From: Tetraselmis striata
Taxonomy: Eukaryota > Chlorophyta > Chlorodendrophyceae > Chlorodendrales > Chlorodendraceae
Direction of reading: 5' to 3'
Length of the DNA stretch: 64,000 bases
Assembly (NCBI GenBank): GCA_006384855.1
Contig: VCJN01003035.1
Coordinates: forward strand, 1-64,000
The notes under the pieces are model-generated. The model worked only from the letters and a program-made list of their open reading frames with translations. It was not told the origin of the DNA and searched no databases. A program made the position numbers and the translations under genes. This document shows, in pieces, positions 1 through 11,729 of the stretch (the first letter of the stretch is position 1; the number at the start of each line of letters is the position of its first letter).

Positions 1-2400
1 TGATGATATGCATTTCATTTTGTTTTGCAATCCCAGCTGCAACACTCGTCTGAATATGCCCGTGTCTTGCTAGCAAAGTGCTCGGCGAGGGCAACAGTAT
101 GCAGCTGCGAAGCAGTGAGGTATCAACACACAGGTACACGTGCAGTGGCTCTCGCCCTCGCGCTACTTTTCCGCCACACCTCCCCACTGCGCCCAACAAC
201 GCCCTAGCTCCCTTGCTGGTATGTATGTTCCCAAAACCATTCATGGCCATCCCACTATGCCATGTTCAATCTATGCATGCGCGGCGGCACGTGCGGGGCA
301 CCAACCCCAGTGTTGTGGCCTTGTGGGGGCACTTTAAACATTCAATGTGACGCCAGGCAGACCACTCGTGTAGTAGCACATATAGCTGTTAGGTAAATGG
401 GCAGTAGGGCTAGATTCAACCCTCCAATGATAAAGGCTGAATAACATAATTTTGATGTAACGTTGTAGGGTTATATAGCTCAGAAACTCTATTAAATTCA
501 GCTGCCCCAGCATCTATCTTTTCGCAAACTCAGATTATTATAGGCGAAAATGGGCTCTGTAATAAGGTGGAGAGATGCTGTATAGCAAATGACCATCTGG
601 ATCCACCTGCCGACTCGGGAGCTGCACCCTATCATTGCGGCGCAGTACGGGCTGAAGCCCGGCTCTGTCTACCAAGGCCGCCTTGGATGCGGGCAACGGC
701 TGTAGCTGGGCTGGTTTTGGAGCATAGCTTAGTTTACTTGTTGTATTGGTCGTTTTGCGGGAACTATTCACTTGCATGCCGATGGAGGGGAGAGCGCGCA
801 TTTGTGAATGGCGCGCGCGGCCACAATTAATATAACCATATGCTTGCACCTGGCGCGCATAGCGACTATATATCGTCATATATGTAAATAAGTGCAGATG
901 AATATCTAAATATACATATATATACATATAAAAGGGTAAGATAAGGATTTATATGTACATAAGGAGAATATGTAAGGACAGTGTAAGGATTGGTCGCGCG
1001 ATCACTACTCGCCGATCATGATGCTGCCGGATGGCGTAGCAGCTCGTCATATCATCAGCATCACCATATGCTACACGCGTCAAACGTAATTAACGGGTAG
1101 GTCTTTATCCGTGCGCAGGCTGCACGCCACATGTCGCCAAACCGATTGCTGCCATGTGGGCATATATCCTCATCTTCCCTCGAGCTAGGCGCCCCTAGTA
1201 GTCGCTCAATGAATGCGATGCTGGCGTATGGTGGACATATACGCATTTGCATCTAGCATTGGTGAAGTGCTCCATCTTGCCGCCATATGTAAATGCGTTA
1301 CATCGCATGTACGCGGTGTACAGCATCTGAGGTCATCCGTGGTTGTTATATGCCCTACTCTGAGCACATGCGAGGTGATGTTACGGCTATCTTGCGTCAT
1401 GAGCCCATGGCTGCGCTTGGCGTATGCGCTTCAAAATCAGCGATACCCGCCCGCTAGTGCGCGCTGGAAAAACTGAAACGGGCGGTTCAACAATAAGGTG
1501 CGCAAAAAAAAAAGCGCAATACATAAGGTCACAGTGCGGCTGTAAATTGTGTGCGGTACTTAGTCCGCACCCGCTCCTCCCCCCCCCCCCCCCCCGGGCT
1601 TCGCCCCCTTTCGCCCCCACCTCTTCGCTCCTTCGGATCATTCTAACCGGGGTCCAGGGTCAGACCGAGCGGACCGCCAGCTCACTCTTCCCGTTGCATG
1701 GCTGCGACTCCCTCATGAGACTCCGGCTCATGTCTCCTGGCCCCTGAGTCGCTGCCATGTCCGACCTCTCCGCCCCCGAACGCCCGCCCCGCCGTTATGT
1801 GCCGGGCTCCTGTCTCCTCGCGCTCGCCGCCCTCGCCCGTTCTCACGGGGCGGCTGAGAGTTTCCCGGGTGTTCCGAACGGGTCGGCCGCAGGGCGCCGC
1901 CGAAGACTTCGATGTACTAGGCCGGGATTCGAGTGATTCACAGGTTGAACACATATGGGATAGGAGGTGGGGGGGGGGGGGGGGGGGGAAGGAGGTCCGC
2001 CAGATCTTTTGCAGGTCGGTCACGGGGCGTACCGAGGTAGGAGAACATGACTTTATGTCGAACAGCCCTCGCGAGTAGGCTGCCCCCGTCGTCCGAGTAG
2101 TCACACTGTCCCCGCTCCCCACCCGTAGGCGGATCTCACAGAGGCCGACGCAAGGCCGAGTTCGTCCATGATTCATTTTTAGTAGCCGCCATGCTACCCG
2201 GCAGCGCCAGCATGCGCTACCGGGACTACGAGTGTTATTTGAAGAGCCCCTCGTAACGCTCCCCGCCGGTCGTTGCAGGCTCCGAGGACCTGCCACAACC
2301 GGCTGCCCCGCTCAGCCTCCTGCCGCACCCAGCCGTACACGGGTCTAAGGTGCTACCAGCGCCCACTACGTTGAGGTAGGGGTTGTGCCGCCGAACATGT
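1..2400. other. no confident gene; repeat-rich 5' flank
   Basis: No gene is recognised here. The segment at about 170-350 weakly resembles, in inverted orientation, the segment at about 19930-20060; both share a GGGATGGCCATGAA core, so a dispersed repeat is likely. AT-rich TATA/ATAT runs lie at 860-950. A poly-C run lies near 1578-1596 and a poly-G run near 1970-1988. A 38-codon ORF at 589-705 on the plus strand has non-repetitive amino-acid content (a tryptophan and several Pro/Gly turns) and could be a stray exon, but its family is not recognised. Confidence 0.5.
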
Positions 2401-2407
2401 CGCACCC

Positions 2408-3230
2408 ATGATCCTCCGCTCCTGGTGGGCCGCTGCCTGGCGGCGGGCGCCGGCGATGTGCGTCCGCAACCTCGCATGTATAGCGGAGCGCGGCACCATC
2501 GGTGTCAGCTCCTTCCAACCCTACCTGTTTGCCATCAACACCTTTCCGCATCACATCGATTGTGACGCCGTCATGGCTACCGGACCAGCCAGCCATCATC
2601 GACATGAAGCGCGCGCTCCGGCTCCGCCAGCCCAATACCAGCAAGGAACTTCGACGCGCCCCCTGCCGTGCGACGGAACCACTGAACTCCTCGACGACAT
2701 TGCCGCCCTCCCCACGTCTACCACCGATTACGGCAACTTCCTCCGGGCCCGCGCTGCCGTGTGTTCGACGATCATGTTTTACTCCCGCGGCGAGTCTAGT
2801 GTCCCCTGGCGACTTCACGATAGCTGTCGACGCCCACAACACCATCCTCTTCGTCAACATGGAAAAGCATGCCATCGCCAGCGTCGAAACAAGTTCAAGC
2901 CCCTATTCCGAAGCCCTCTACCGCCGTGCCCGCTTAGACAGCCCTCTTGCGCCGCTTCCTCGCATACCGCGCCGCCGCGTTCCGGGCTCTCCCCTCCACC
3001 AAGCAACCCGACCGACTATGGGCGCTCCCTCGCTCGCGACGACGCTACACCGCTCCTCACGTGGAGCGCCACTAGCCTCGGCGACTGGCTCAAGCGGGAC
3101 GTTGGCCGCATCAATCGCCCCCACCCCCCCCCCCCCGAAGGCTTCGTGTGGACCTCAAATCACACTCCTAGGACGCTTCCGAAAGGGCGCGGCGACGGGC
3201 GCAAACGCAGCTGGCGTGCCCTCGACTAAA
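2408..3230 (+). pseudogene. decayed tyrosine recombinase (DIRS/PAT- or Crypton-like)
   Basis: Two overlapping plus-strand frames (2408-3229 and 2502-3530) together carry a broken protein that looks like a transposon tyrosine recombinase. A core-binding-like stretch with SFQPYLFAINTF and an LRLRQPNTSKELRRAP motif is followed by a catalytic-domain-like stretch with RARAAVCSTIMFYSRGES and DFTIAVDAHNTILFV. Near 3145 a GFVWTS motif is followed by a disturbed LRKG-like segment. That segment parallels the WTSHSLRKGAGTAA catalytic region of the DIRS element at 35.6 kb. Reading frame changes between motifs, so the gene is dead. Assignment rests on motif resemblance only. A short poly-C run interrupts it near 3125. 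Confidence 0.4.
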
Positions 3231-3239
3231 TCTGCCACT

Positions 3240-5111
3240 AGGGTGGATGGGCCCGCAATTCTGCGGTTACCAACGACTACATCGACCCGACTGCGCTTTC
3301 TACCTGCGCCGCCGCGCTTATATGTTCGGCTGGCTTTCTCCGAATGTGGTTCTCCGCAGCCTTGTCGGCATCGCCCCCGCTCCGTCGGGCATCGCCCCGC
3401 CCTCTCCGTAGTCATGAAGACCGAGGTGGCTAATCTCCTTTGCATGCCTCCCTTTGAATCACGATGTTTCGAGTTGTGTTCTGGGGGTTTCCTTTCCCTC
3501 CTCCATTTAAGGCTGGTATGCGGGTGTTGACACGTGCTACCCACGGCCTCTGCGCCACGCCGCCATAAATTTGGCGTGGCGACCACAGAGCAATCACACG
3601 CCTATACATGCAGCGTGGTGCTTGAATTTACGTCGTAGCACGGCACTTTGCGTGCCGCACTTGGCAGAAACATCGCGGTCAACCCAAGCTAGTCCCCATC
3701 GAATCTTATAAATCATCATCGTCCGCTAGATGCATGGGACCACTGTCTTAGCTTTGTGTTGGCTGGCCTCTTGCCTGCACAAAACACCCCCTCCCTTTTT
3801 GTGGTTCTTTGCTGCAATTCCCCCGCCCTTTCCGTGTAACCGAGCTTGCGCACTTTTCGGCGAATCTCCCTTGCCTACCTCCCCTTGAAACCCATTCATA
3901 AGCCCCCACTTGACACGAGGGAAGGGTCGAATTTCGGAGGACTAAAACTTTTGTGCAGTGTGCGATACATTGCTCCATTATATATATGTACCGTGTACTA
4001 TGGTCATATACTACCGAAAGTACTACAACCCCTCAATTTGAGAAAATGAATTATCAGATTTGAACATATTGGCACCGCAAGTGTGCTCTGATGTGTTGAT
4101 GATGTGTATGTCCCGCTTTCATCCAGAGCCAGCGGATGGGCTCGTAAATACGAGTATTAAATGTTGGAAAATCACCAATTAGTGTTTCTAGGACCTACAA
4201 CATTTACATTGTATCTATGTATTCTATTATATATAAATATATTGATATTTATTACATTGCACCTACAGCTCATGTGAACAAAGCAAGTGAGGCACTTATG
4301 GCGAGAAATAACTCGAGGCTTCATAATTTGCTACGGTCCTAACTATCTGAATCCTTGTCTGGGGGTGGGTTGTCTTCATCCGCATTTTAGGGTGTTTTCT
4401 GAAACCCTGTTTCTTCAGGGTTTCGGGAAGGGAAAGTGTCATTCTCGAAATCCTTTACATTGGGGCTGAGTTTCTAACGGCAAAGTACCAGAATAATCTC
4501 ACTTGTCCGATATTTTAGGCGTTCTCTCCGTAATATCTGGCGACTGCCAAGTCTAAATATTCTAAATATCTGCAACACCAGTAGTCCACTCCGGCAACGC
4601 AGGCGCGCTGGCTGCTGGCTTTAGCGACTATTTCCACCGCGCGCAATTGCTGCGGTGGACGTTTTCTCTTGCCTTTTCGGATGGTTTCCTGATCGCCTTT
4701 TGCAGCTAGCCCATGTAATTTATTCTTGGGGCTACGGGTATGGAGATAAGGATTACCTGTAGGCGGCACGACCTTCTCTGCTGGGTTTCACTGGTGCCAG
4801 TCCTGTCCCGGGGGCGAAAAACAAAAAAAGCAGTACTGGTTTAAGTACCCGCGTTATCTGGGCGTCGGGTCGGCCCATTCCATTTGGGCCGTCGATGAGT
4901 CGCTGCTCATCGGCAAAAGCCGCCCTTTATCCGTGCTGCAGAAGCGAAGGAACCGGGTATTTGTGGCAATAAGAAAAGACGAGGACAGCGCGCGCCGACC
5001 GGCGGCAGAGGTCGGTCTTCCACCAACTGCCCGCTGCGGATGCGAGTAAGTGACGCCAAGCAGCGACGCCCGCGTCGTCACACCGCACGGTCGCCAGCTG
5101 CGCCGCACGCA
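3240..5111. other. non-coding, AT-rich centre
   Basis: No gene is recognised. The stretch at 3950-4260 is AT-rich with TATATA runs. A 48 bp transposon end copy lies at 4782-4829 and is listed separately. The last few hundred bases before 5112 should hold the promoter and 5' UTR of the EEP gene, but no defined core element could be assigned. Confidence 0.5.
4782..4829 (+). repeat. solo end of the 9.6-11.3 kb inverted-repeat element
   Basis: This 48 bp stretch, running from GGGTTTCACTGGTGCCAG through CCCGGGGGCG into an A-rich run, is nearly identical to the outer end of the right inverted-repeat arm at 11238-11283. Its complement matches the left arm near 9639-9685. It is therefore a third, truncated copy of that repeat end, about 280 bp upstream of the EEP start codon. 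Confidence 0.75.
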
Positions 5112-8100
5112 ATGGCGCCCGTAAGGCCCCTGCCAGGCTGGGAGTTGGACCGCACGGCCAGCGAGCTGTTCCCGGAGGTGTCGATCCCCTCAGCGCCCGG
5201 CCGGCGCGGCGTCCGCTGGGCGCTGTTGGGCGGCGGCGTAGTGCCGCTGCAGCTGCGCTACCTCACCTTCCTCCCGCTCGTCCTGCTCTTCCTGGTCGTG
5301 ATGCACCTGCAGGTGGGACGGCGTCGCTCGCTAGGCGCCACAATTTCCTGGGAATGAACTCCTATGCCGCCGGCCGACGCTGGCGAGGTGCCCTTAATAC
5401 TCACAGCGATGCGACGACTCCTATAACTCCTTTTTATGGAGCTGAGGGTGTGGTCAACTCGTAAGTAAAGGGTCAGAGTATCATTGTCGCCAGCATCGGG
5501 TGCTGAGATGCGGATTATTAGCCTATAATAAAGGGTCCGGACTTCATCTCTGCCCGTAAGTAAGGAGTAAGGAGACATTTTCATCGTATGCTAGCCCTAG
5601 GAAGCGGGAGGGAGCATAAATAAATGCATGGACAGGAGGCCTGCCCCACTGAGATAGGGGGCCTGAACGACCGCCCGACCGTCGCGCAGGACTCCCGGTC
5701 GCCATCGGCTCAGCTGTCGAAGTCCATGCAGGCCACGCTGGACAGCGCTAGGTCCAGGCAGGCGCAGCTGGACGTGCAGCGCGCGGGCGCCAAGCAGTTG
5801 GCGGCACTGGGCGAGGGAGGCGAGCCGGCTGGCAGTGGAGGCACGCCGGGGCAGTCGCCGCGGGCGCGGCAGCTGCGGCTTATGACGTACAACGTGTGGA
5901 ACTTTGACGACGGGCCGGAGTGGGAGGCGGTGCGGCTACCTGCCATTGCGGACGCCATCCGCTTGGCGCGCCCCGCGCTGGTCGGCCTGCAGGAGCTGCG
6001 CATCCGGTGAGACCTGTCCCACACACCCCCTACATTTTTCTCTCAACAGACATCATTTTAGCTAATATGGCGTGGCGCACTGTCGGGTTTGCCCGTGTTG
6101 TCATGACGCCTGCCGCCGCCTGGGCCCACCTGCCAGCGGCGAGCGTGATCAGGGGAAGCAGCTGCAGGCCAAGCTGAGCGAGATGGGGCTGCGCTACCAC
6201 CTGGAGTATGTACGGGGAATGCAGTATGTGAGTGCCCTCCTCCCCTCCCCCTGCGCCCCTCTCTCCACCCCGGTGCATCCGCTGCCATTGGAACCTGACT
6301 GAGGGTGGCCTGTCCAGGGCGAGACCGAGGAGGGCATCGGCGTGCTCTCCCGCTTTCCCATCCTCCGTCTGGAGGTGCGTTGTGCTACATATCCGCCCCG
6401 TTGTGAACCCCCCCCCCCCCCGGTCCGGCCCTGTATGCCCTCAGCCACGTGCCCGCTCACCGTTCAATTCCGACGCGCTTGCGCCCTGGTGGCTGGTGGC
6501 CAGGTGCGGGACCTGCCGCTGGGCTACGGCGACGACCAGAACACGCGGCGGTGTATGATGGTGGAGGTGGAGGTGCCGCAGTATGGCCGCGTGCAGGTGC
6601 ACCTCACCCCCTCCTCTTCCGCTGCCGTAGCAGGACCTCCCCCCCCCTGTGCTCAGCATGATGCCGCTGTTCTCATACCCAGGTCAGCCACGCGTCCCTT
6701 GATGTATCGCTCTTCATCCTGTTTACTAGACTTAGTGAGCGTTTGAGGTTGAGCATACTCATTAGCATGAGGTGATAAATTCTGCCCCCCCCCCCCCCCC
6801 CCCGGTCTCCTCTTTCTTCGCAGTTCTTCAACACACACCTCTCCTATAACGCGGGTCAGCAGGTGTGGAACGCCGTGGAGGCTCTCAAATTTGCGGACGA
6901 GTTTGGCTCTGGGGGGCCGCAGTTCATTGTCGGTACGCTGCCCACACATTTACCCGCTCTTGCGGCCTTCTTTATGGCCTTCAGTGCTGGTCAGTCTGCC
7001 TGGGCGCGGCGCGGGGGGGGGGGGGGGGGGGGAGCTGCCCAGCAATGCATTGGATGTGAGGGGGCGACAATGGCCTTCAGAGGATGGCAACAGACATTGA
7101 GCTGTCCAATGTGGACAATGCGCGCGATAGGCCATGGTGCTGCGAGCCCATTGATTGGCAAGTCCCTCTAGGTGACGTAGCATGCATATCTTCATAGCCT
7201 GCTGCCTCTGCTGTCATATCCTTTTAAGGTGCATGTGGCAGTATTGAAGCTTGTCGGAATCTCTGGCAATTGGGACAGTATTATGTTATCGAGCGAAGCG
7301 TCGATTTTTGGGCGGTGAGCTTTATTGCCGTACAGGTACCCGTATAGTGCAGCGGATCGGGCCTATATAGGTGAACAGGAGACTAAAGCGCTTATCTACC
7401 GCCATGTACTACTAAGTACTATAATCCACCCACCCACCCGCCCACGGTTCTTAATTACACAGCCGTCCGATTACGATCTCACGGTTGGGAGGTACTGGTA
7501 CTGGTACTCGCTACTCGCTGCTGGTAACCGGAAAAAAACTGGTAGCGACTACTTCAAAGCGCTGGCAATCCTTATATTACTGGTGTGAATTATACAAAAA
7601 GGGCAGTTCCCCAGAACTGCTGGTACTGGTACTGGTACTCGCTACTCACTGCTGGTAATGGAAAAAAAACTGTGGTACTTCAAAGCGCTGGCAATGCAAT
7701 TCATGGAACTGTAGATAGGTCAGTGATATGGAACCCTTTCTTTTGAAATTTTCTGAAAAATCGACGCATCGCTGATTAAACTGCCAAGTTACTTCATAGT
7801 CTTTACATGGTAGACCTTGAGCCCAGGGGCATTCTATGGGGGCTATACCGGCACTCAACGGGATTCTGTCTCCATCTTATCTGACGAATCGCAGGACGAC
7901 TTGCATGAGGCGTTTCCGCGCACAAACTTCGAGCTGAGTCACCGCAGACAGCGCGGGTACCATGAGGACCGGGCGCCGTGTGTCATGCAGATCGAGGCCT
8001 CCGCTTGCGTGATGTGCGCTGCGCTGTGCTTGCTGTGCTGACCGCCTAGGTCACGCGTTGTGCATGCTCCTGTGGCGCTGGCAGGCGACCTCAACACGCC

Positions 8101-8980
8101 GCCGGGGGAGGTGGCGCCCGTCGCGCTGCTGACGCACAACCGGACCTGGCTGGCGGAGCACCCGCTGCCGCCGCCGGCGCGCCGCTGGCCGGCCATCGAC
8201 TGGGCGGCGCTGCAGCGGGCGCCGCCGTTTGTGGATGCCTGGGGGGTGCAGGAGCCGGGGAGCACGCTGGGCGGTCCGTGTGATGCGGCAAGCTGCACCT
8301 TTAGCAACACGAAACCCAAGACCAGGTGCGGGGGCTGCGACCCCCCGCAACCCTTCGGCCTTCAAAAGGCGTTCGATTAGAAACTACAAAACATAAGAAT
8401 GGACACAAGTACAGCAGGCTAGCGAGAGGCGCACGAAAGAATGGCAAAGTACCAAGAAGAGTCACACTCATGTTCCGTGGGCTACATAGTACATACATGT
8501 TCACGAACTTGCCTTAAGTGCTGCCCGTGGGTGAATGTGACTTGTCAATGAGGTGCCAATACGGTTGCATCGGAGTGCAGTTGTACCTCTCTATAATGAG
8601 GAGCGAGCACTGCGTGTGAAACACCGTCCCTTCCGCCCTCAAGTATGTCGCAAGTAGCATGCAACCTATGTCATTTCTGCGAAACCGGCATCACACGGAG
8701 CGTCCGTATGGTATGTGACTTGTGCGTGGTCCCCGTTACCTGTAAGTGCAGCTCTCACTGGCACCTTCCCCTTCGAGGTCGAGTCTCGCTGTCTCCGGCC
8801 GACGTGTAACGCAATGCCCCGCCCCCCCTGCGCAGGTGCGACTACATCCTGTACCGCGGCCCCGTGTCCGCGCTGCAGTCCGCCGTGGCGGGCACCGCAG
8901 CCCCGGACGCTTCAGGCACTCCTCCGTCAGACCACCGCGCGGTGGTGTCGACCGTGCGGCTGGAGGTGCCGCCGCCCTGA
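5112..8980 (+). CDS. membrane-anchored endonuclease/exonuclease/phosphatase (EEP) family protein, 8 exons
   Basis: Predicted exons are 5112-5312, 5636-6006, 6137-6227, 6318-6374, 6504-6596, 6824-6932, 8085-8325 and 8836-8980. All have GT-AG borders and agree in phase, giving about 435 residues. Residues 50-64 form a hydrophobic segment, so the protein is probably a type II membrane protein. A low-complexity linker precedes the EEP domain. Visible EEP motifs are TYNVWNF (Asn153), LQELR (metal-binding Glu187), NTHLS, GDLNTPP (Asp309, Asn311) and C-terminal PPSDHRAVV (Asp420, His421). This is the full metal-dependent catalytic set of a family that includes neutral sphingomyelinases, inositol phosphatases and nucleases. 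The substrate cannot be read from sequence; the lone N-terminal anchor and overall size fit a phosphodiesterase acting at membranes. Intron 6 (1152 bp) holds a MITE. Exon 1 is the least certain, since it is joined only by phase and a cag/GAG acceptor. Confidence 0.85.
7292..7773 (+). mobile_element. MITE, copy 1 (18 bp terminal inverted repeats)
   Basis: The element starts AGCGAAGCGTCGATTTTT (7292-7309) and ends AAAAATCGACGCATCGCT (7756-7773), an 18 bp inverted repeat with one mismatch. It has no coding capacity. Inside are a CACCCACCCGCC run, a palindromic GGTACCCGTA segment and a duplicated subunit around TACTGGTACTCGCTACTC, seen at about 7490 and 7625. It lies inside intron 6 of the EEP gene. 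Closely similar copies are at 19145-19528 and, inverted, ending at 62997. The target duplication is unclear; the flanks hint at a short TTA-like site. Confidence 0.85.
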
Positions 8981-9126
8981 CTCGGGCTGCCTGCGCCGCG
9001 CTCTGCCGGCGCGGCCTTCGGGGTAGCCCTAGTCCGGGATGTCGGCAAACGAAACGATCGGCGCAAGTGCCCGAATTGCCGAGGCTGTGGCAAACCCTGG
9101 AGCCCTCTCCCCGACCTAGAAATTGC

Positions 9127-9131
9127 TGTAA
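9127..9131 (+). promoter_or_regulatory. TGTAA polyadenylation signal of the EEP gene
   Basis: TGTAA, the usual poly(A) signal of chlamydomonadalean algae, lies 147 bases after the EEP stop codon. A second TGTAA follows at 9145-9149. Confidence 0.6.
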
Positions 9132-9164
9132 TAAAGCACTACTGATGTAAAAAATATTTTTTAG

Positions 9165-9540
9165 AAATTGCTGTAGGTAGGAGTGTAGGACCTGATTTAG
9201 CGATCTACATCTTTTGTACGCGGCTAGCCAAAGACTTGATCCATATTTCACCACCTTAGGGGAGGACCAGCCAGAGGCATGTCTTTTCGACCAGGACACG
9301 CATGTTGATATATGTGGTATTATCCCTGCCCTCCAGTGCCGCGTCTGTAGCCTCGATATTACCCCGACTCTGCAAAAGCCTGCAGCATTCGACTTGGTGC
9401 ATGTCGAAGTCCGACTTCACAAGTGCTCCCAAATACATGTACTCAGACACGGGAGCTTTCCTCACGCAAACTCCGCTGGTCACGCCGGTCGTGTTGCGGC
9501 AGCAAATCTGCCGAGCGAGGGGCATCACACTGCACTAGTC
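9165..9540 (-). pseudogene. LINE reverse-transcriptase C-terminal fragment
   Basis: The minus strand reads VSEYMYLGALVKSDFDM and, further on, RVLVEKTCLWLVLP and VVKYGSSLW. This is the pattern that follows the RT thumb in non-LTR retrotransposons (xxYxYLGxxl, then a short helix and YGxxxW). At least one frame change occurs near 9250-9300. It lies tail-to-tail with the EEP gene and next to the inverted-repeat element, so it is probably a 5'-truncated LINE relic. Confidence 0.5.
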
Positions 9541-9638
9541 CGTTCGTAAGTCCATGACCTGGTTGGCACCCCACTTGTGACAATAATACCCCATCCATGT
9601 GAACTGATTTAGCGGTGTTTGTACCAGCAGCCCCATCG

Positions 9639-9940
9639 TTTTTTTCCCGCCCCCGGGAAAGGACTGGCACCAGTGAAACCCTTGCAGCGTCTCTACGACG
9701 GCCGTTTGGGCAGCAATCCAGTTACGGAAAGCCCTGGGTAGGCGACGCTCCGTTATAGTCATCAAGCAAATTGCCGAAGCATTTCACAAGACTAATTGAA
9801 GGCCAGTGACGGAATTTCCAACACTGTTGGATCACCGTCTAAAACACTGCCATCAAAATACCCGGCACTGACCACGAAAGGTCCGCCCTACCCGTTTGGG
9901 CGTCGGCCCGTTCGAGTAATGCGAGTTGGGGCAAGCCCCA
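9639..9940 (+). repeat. left arm of a ~300 bp inverted repeat
   Basis: This arm is the reverse complement, with scattered mismatches, of 10978-11283. Shared blocks include the reverse complements of GGTTTCACTGGTGCCAGTCC, GCGTCGCCTACCCAGGGCTT and CGGTGATGATCCAACAGTG. The arms enclose about 1.04 kb holding a LINE ORF end. Confidence 0.8.
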
Positions 9941-10258
9941 TCGTATTCTCCGCAAACAACTGCTGGCCGGGAACCCGCAAACCCCACGTACTGGTGTGAA
10001 TTACAAAAAGAGCAGCAACAAATCCACCTACTGCTAAAAGTATTACTATACTAGTCCACGTACTGGTACTCTTTCACAAAAGCGCACTACAAACAGAACT
10101 AACGTCAACTGTGAAAGGTTGCCAGCAAAAGAGAGACATGAGCATGAAACCAAGGTCGAGCAGGAGGACATGGAGCCAAGAACCAAGAAGGAGCCAAGGG
10201 AACCACGAAATCACTTAGCTGCCAGGGACCAAAGGGACCCCCGCCCCGGGGTAAGCTA

Positions 10259-10801
10259 TCAGCCGCGGCGAGGACGCTTGCAGCCAATGACCCGGGTCAT
10301 AGCAACACATGCCGACGAGCGACGCGACGCAGGCGCAGGAGTACCATCACGTGCCGCACGCGCGGACGCGACCCCGCCAAGAACGTTGTCTGCATGTGCC
10401 ATGTTGATGAGCAAGGAGAAACGGCGGCGCCACGCAGACAAGAGCTGGCCGATTTTTTGGCCAGTGTGTGTGTGGCTAGCTTTCGCGAGCTCCACCAAGA
10501 AAGCCTCGGCATGCGGGGCCAGCGAGCCGAACTCGGAAACGGCGAATGGAACAAAGCGAAGCATGCCGGCGGCGTTTCGGACACCCTCGTCATACTTCTG
10601 GATTTTGTGGCGCTCTGCAGCCCTCAAAGCAGTCGTTGGATCCGAGCTTGACACGCCGAGGATGGGGGCAATGGTGGTATCGATAGCAACCGTGTTTCCG
10701 CGGATACCGCCATACCCGAAAAGCCCAACATCGGCCGGCCGGCCGTCGCTGCCCTTCGGGAGAGAAACAAGCACCGACGGGTCCGTGAGGATCTGGACCA
10801 A
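10259..10801 (-). pseudogene. LINE-type retrotransposon ORF, C-terminal 180 codons
   Basis: The minus-strand ORF carries an AAERHKIQKYDEG motif followed by LRFVPFAVSEFGSLAPHAE and a final MAHADNVLGG segment. The order of a KxxKYxxg motif, an FxPFAxsxFGxLgpxAexfl motif and a basic Ala-rich C-terminus is typical of the end of non-LTR retrotransposon polyproteins after the RT. No RT catalytic motif is present, so the copy is 5'-truncated. The last ~70 codons and the following 3' region (10100-10419) are also found at 21255-21600 in opposite orientation. It sits between the inverted-repeat arms. Confidence 0.6.
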
Positions 10802-10977
10802 TTAATTAGAGTTAATTACCTACTGGTACTCTAGTAGGTCATTAAGTAGCCCTCAGTCTGTATATTACAACATCAGCAGTTGGCTCGCAACTTTTTCCAG
10901 CTATGGCGTCGCGCCCTCCCTCACATAATGCCTTTTTGGTTGCAGCGCACACCCGAAATGCTTTGCTTTGGGGGTTG

Positions 10978-11283
10978 AGGCTTGCCCAACTCGCATTACT
11001 CGAATGGGCCGACGCCGAAACGGTAGGACGGACCTTTCGTGGTCAGTGCCGGGTATTCTGATGGCAGTGTTATAGACGGTGATGATCCAACAGTGCTGGA
11101 CATTCCGTCACTGGCTTTCGACTGGTCTTGCACAATGCTTCGGCAATTTGCTGGTTGACCATATAACAGAGCGTCGCCTACCCAGGGCTTTCCGTAACTC
11201 GATCGCTGCCTAACCGGCCGTCGTAGAGACGCTGCAAGGGTTTCACTGGTGCCAGTCCTGTCCCGGGGGCGAAACAAAAAAAC
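10978..11283 (-). repeat. right arm of the ~300 bp inverted repeat
   Basis: Reverse complement of the left arm at 9639-9940. The outer end GGTTTCACTGGTGCCAGTCC and an A-rich run recur at 4782-4829. The arms may be the long termini of a foldback-like DNA transposon that captured a LINE fragment, or two head-to-head copies of one repeat. Confidence 0.8.
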
Positions 11284-11729
11284 CTGCCATGCGCATGTCC
11301 CGATGTCTGTCGGGGCTGTGGGAGCCAGAGGCTCTGTGGTGGAGACCGAAGAAGTGATCACTACAGAAGTAGTAGCACCGAAACCGGTCTCGCGAGCCGG
11401 AGCTCCGACACTCGACGCCGCGCGCCGATATAAACTACGAGCTAGATGCTAATCCTTACCACGGGTACAGTAAATTCTAGGAAGTAGTAGCTATAGGATC
11501 TGTATAGCTAGGGTGCGCGCCGCACGCAAAATGGCTGACAAATAATAGCGTGCTGCGGGGCTGAGCGCGAGCTCAGGAGCATCATAAATACGCCAACCTG
11601 TTGAACAGCCAACACAATGTGGTTACCTTCAGTCAACACCGGGTTTTGCTTCGTTACATTAGATTTTTGATATATATACCCGTATGCATTTAGGTCACAA
11701 TATTCATGTTCAGGGCGGTCCTTCAGGGC

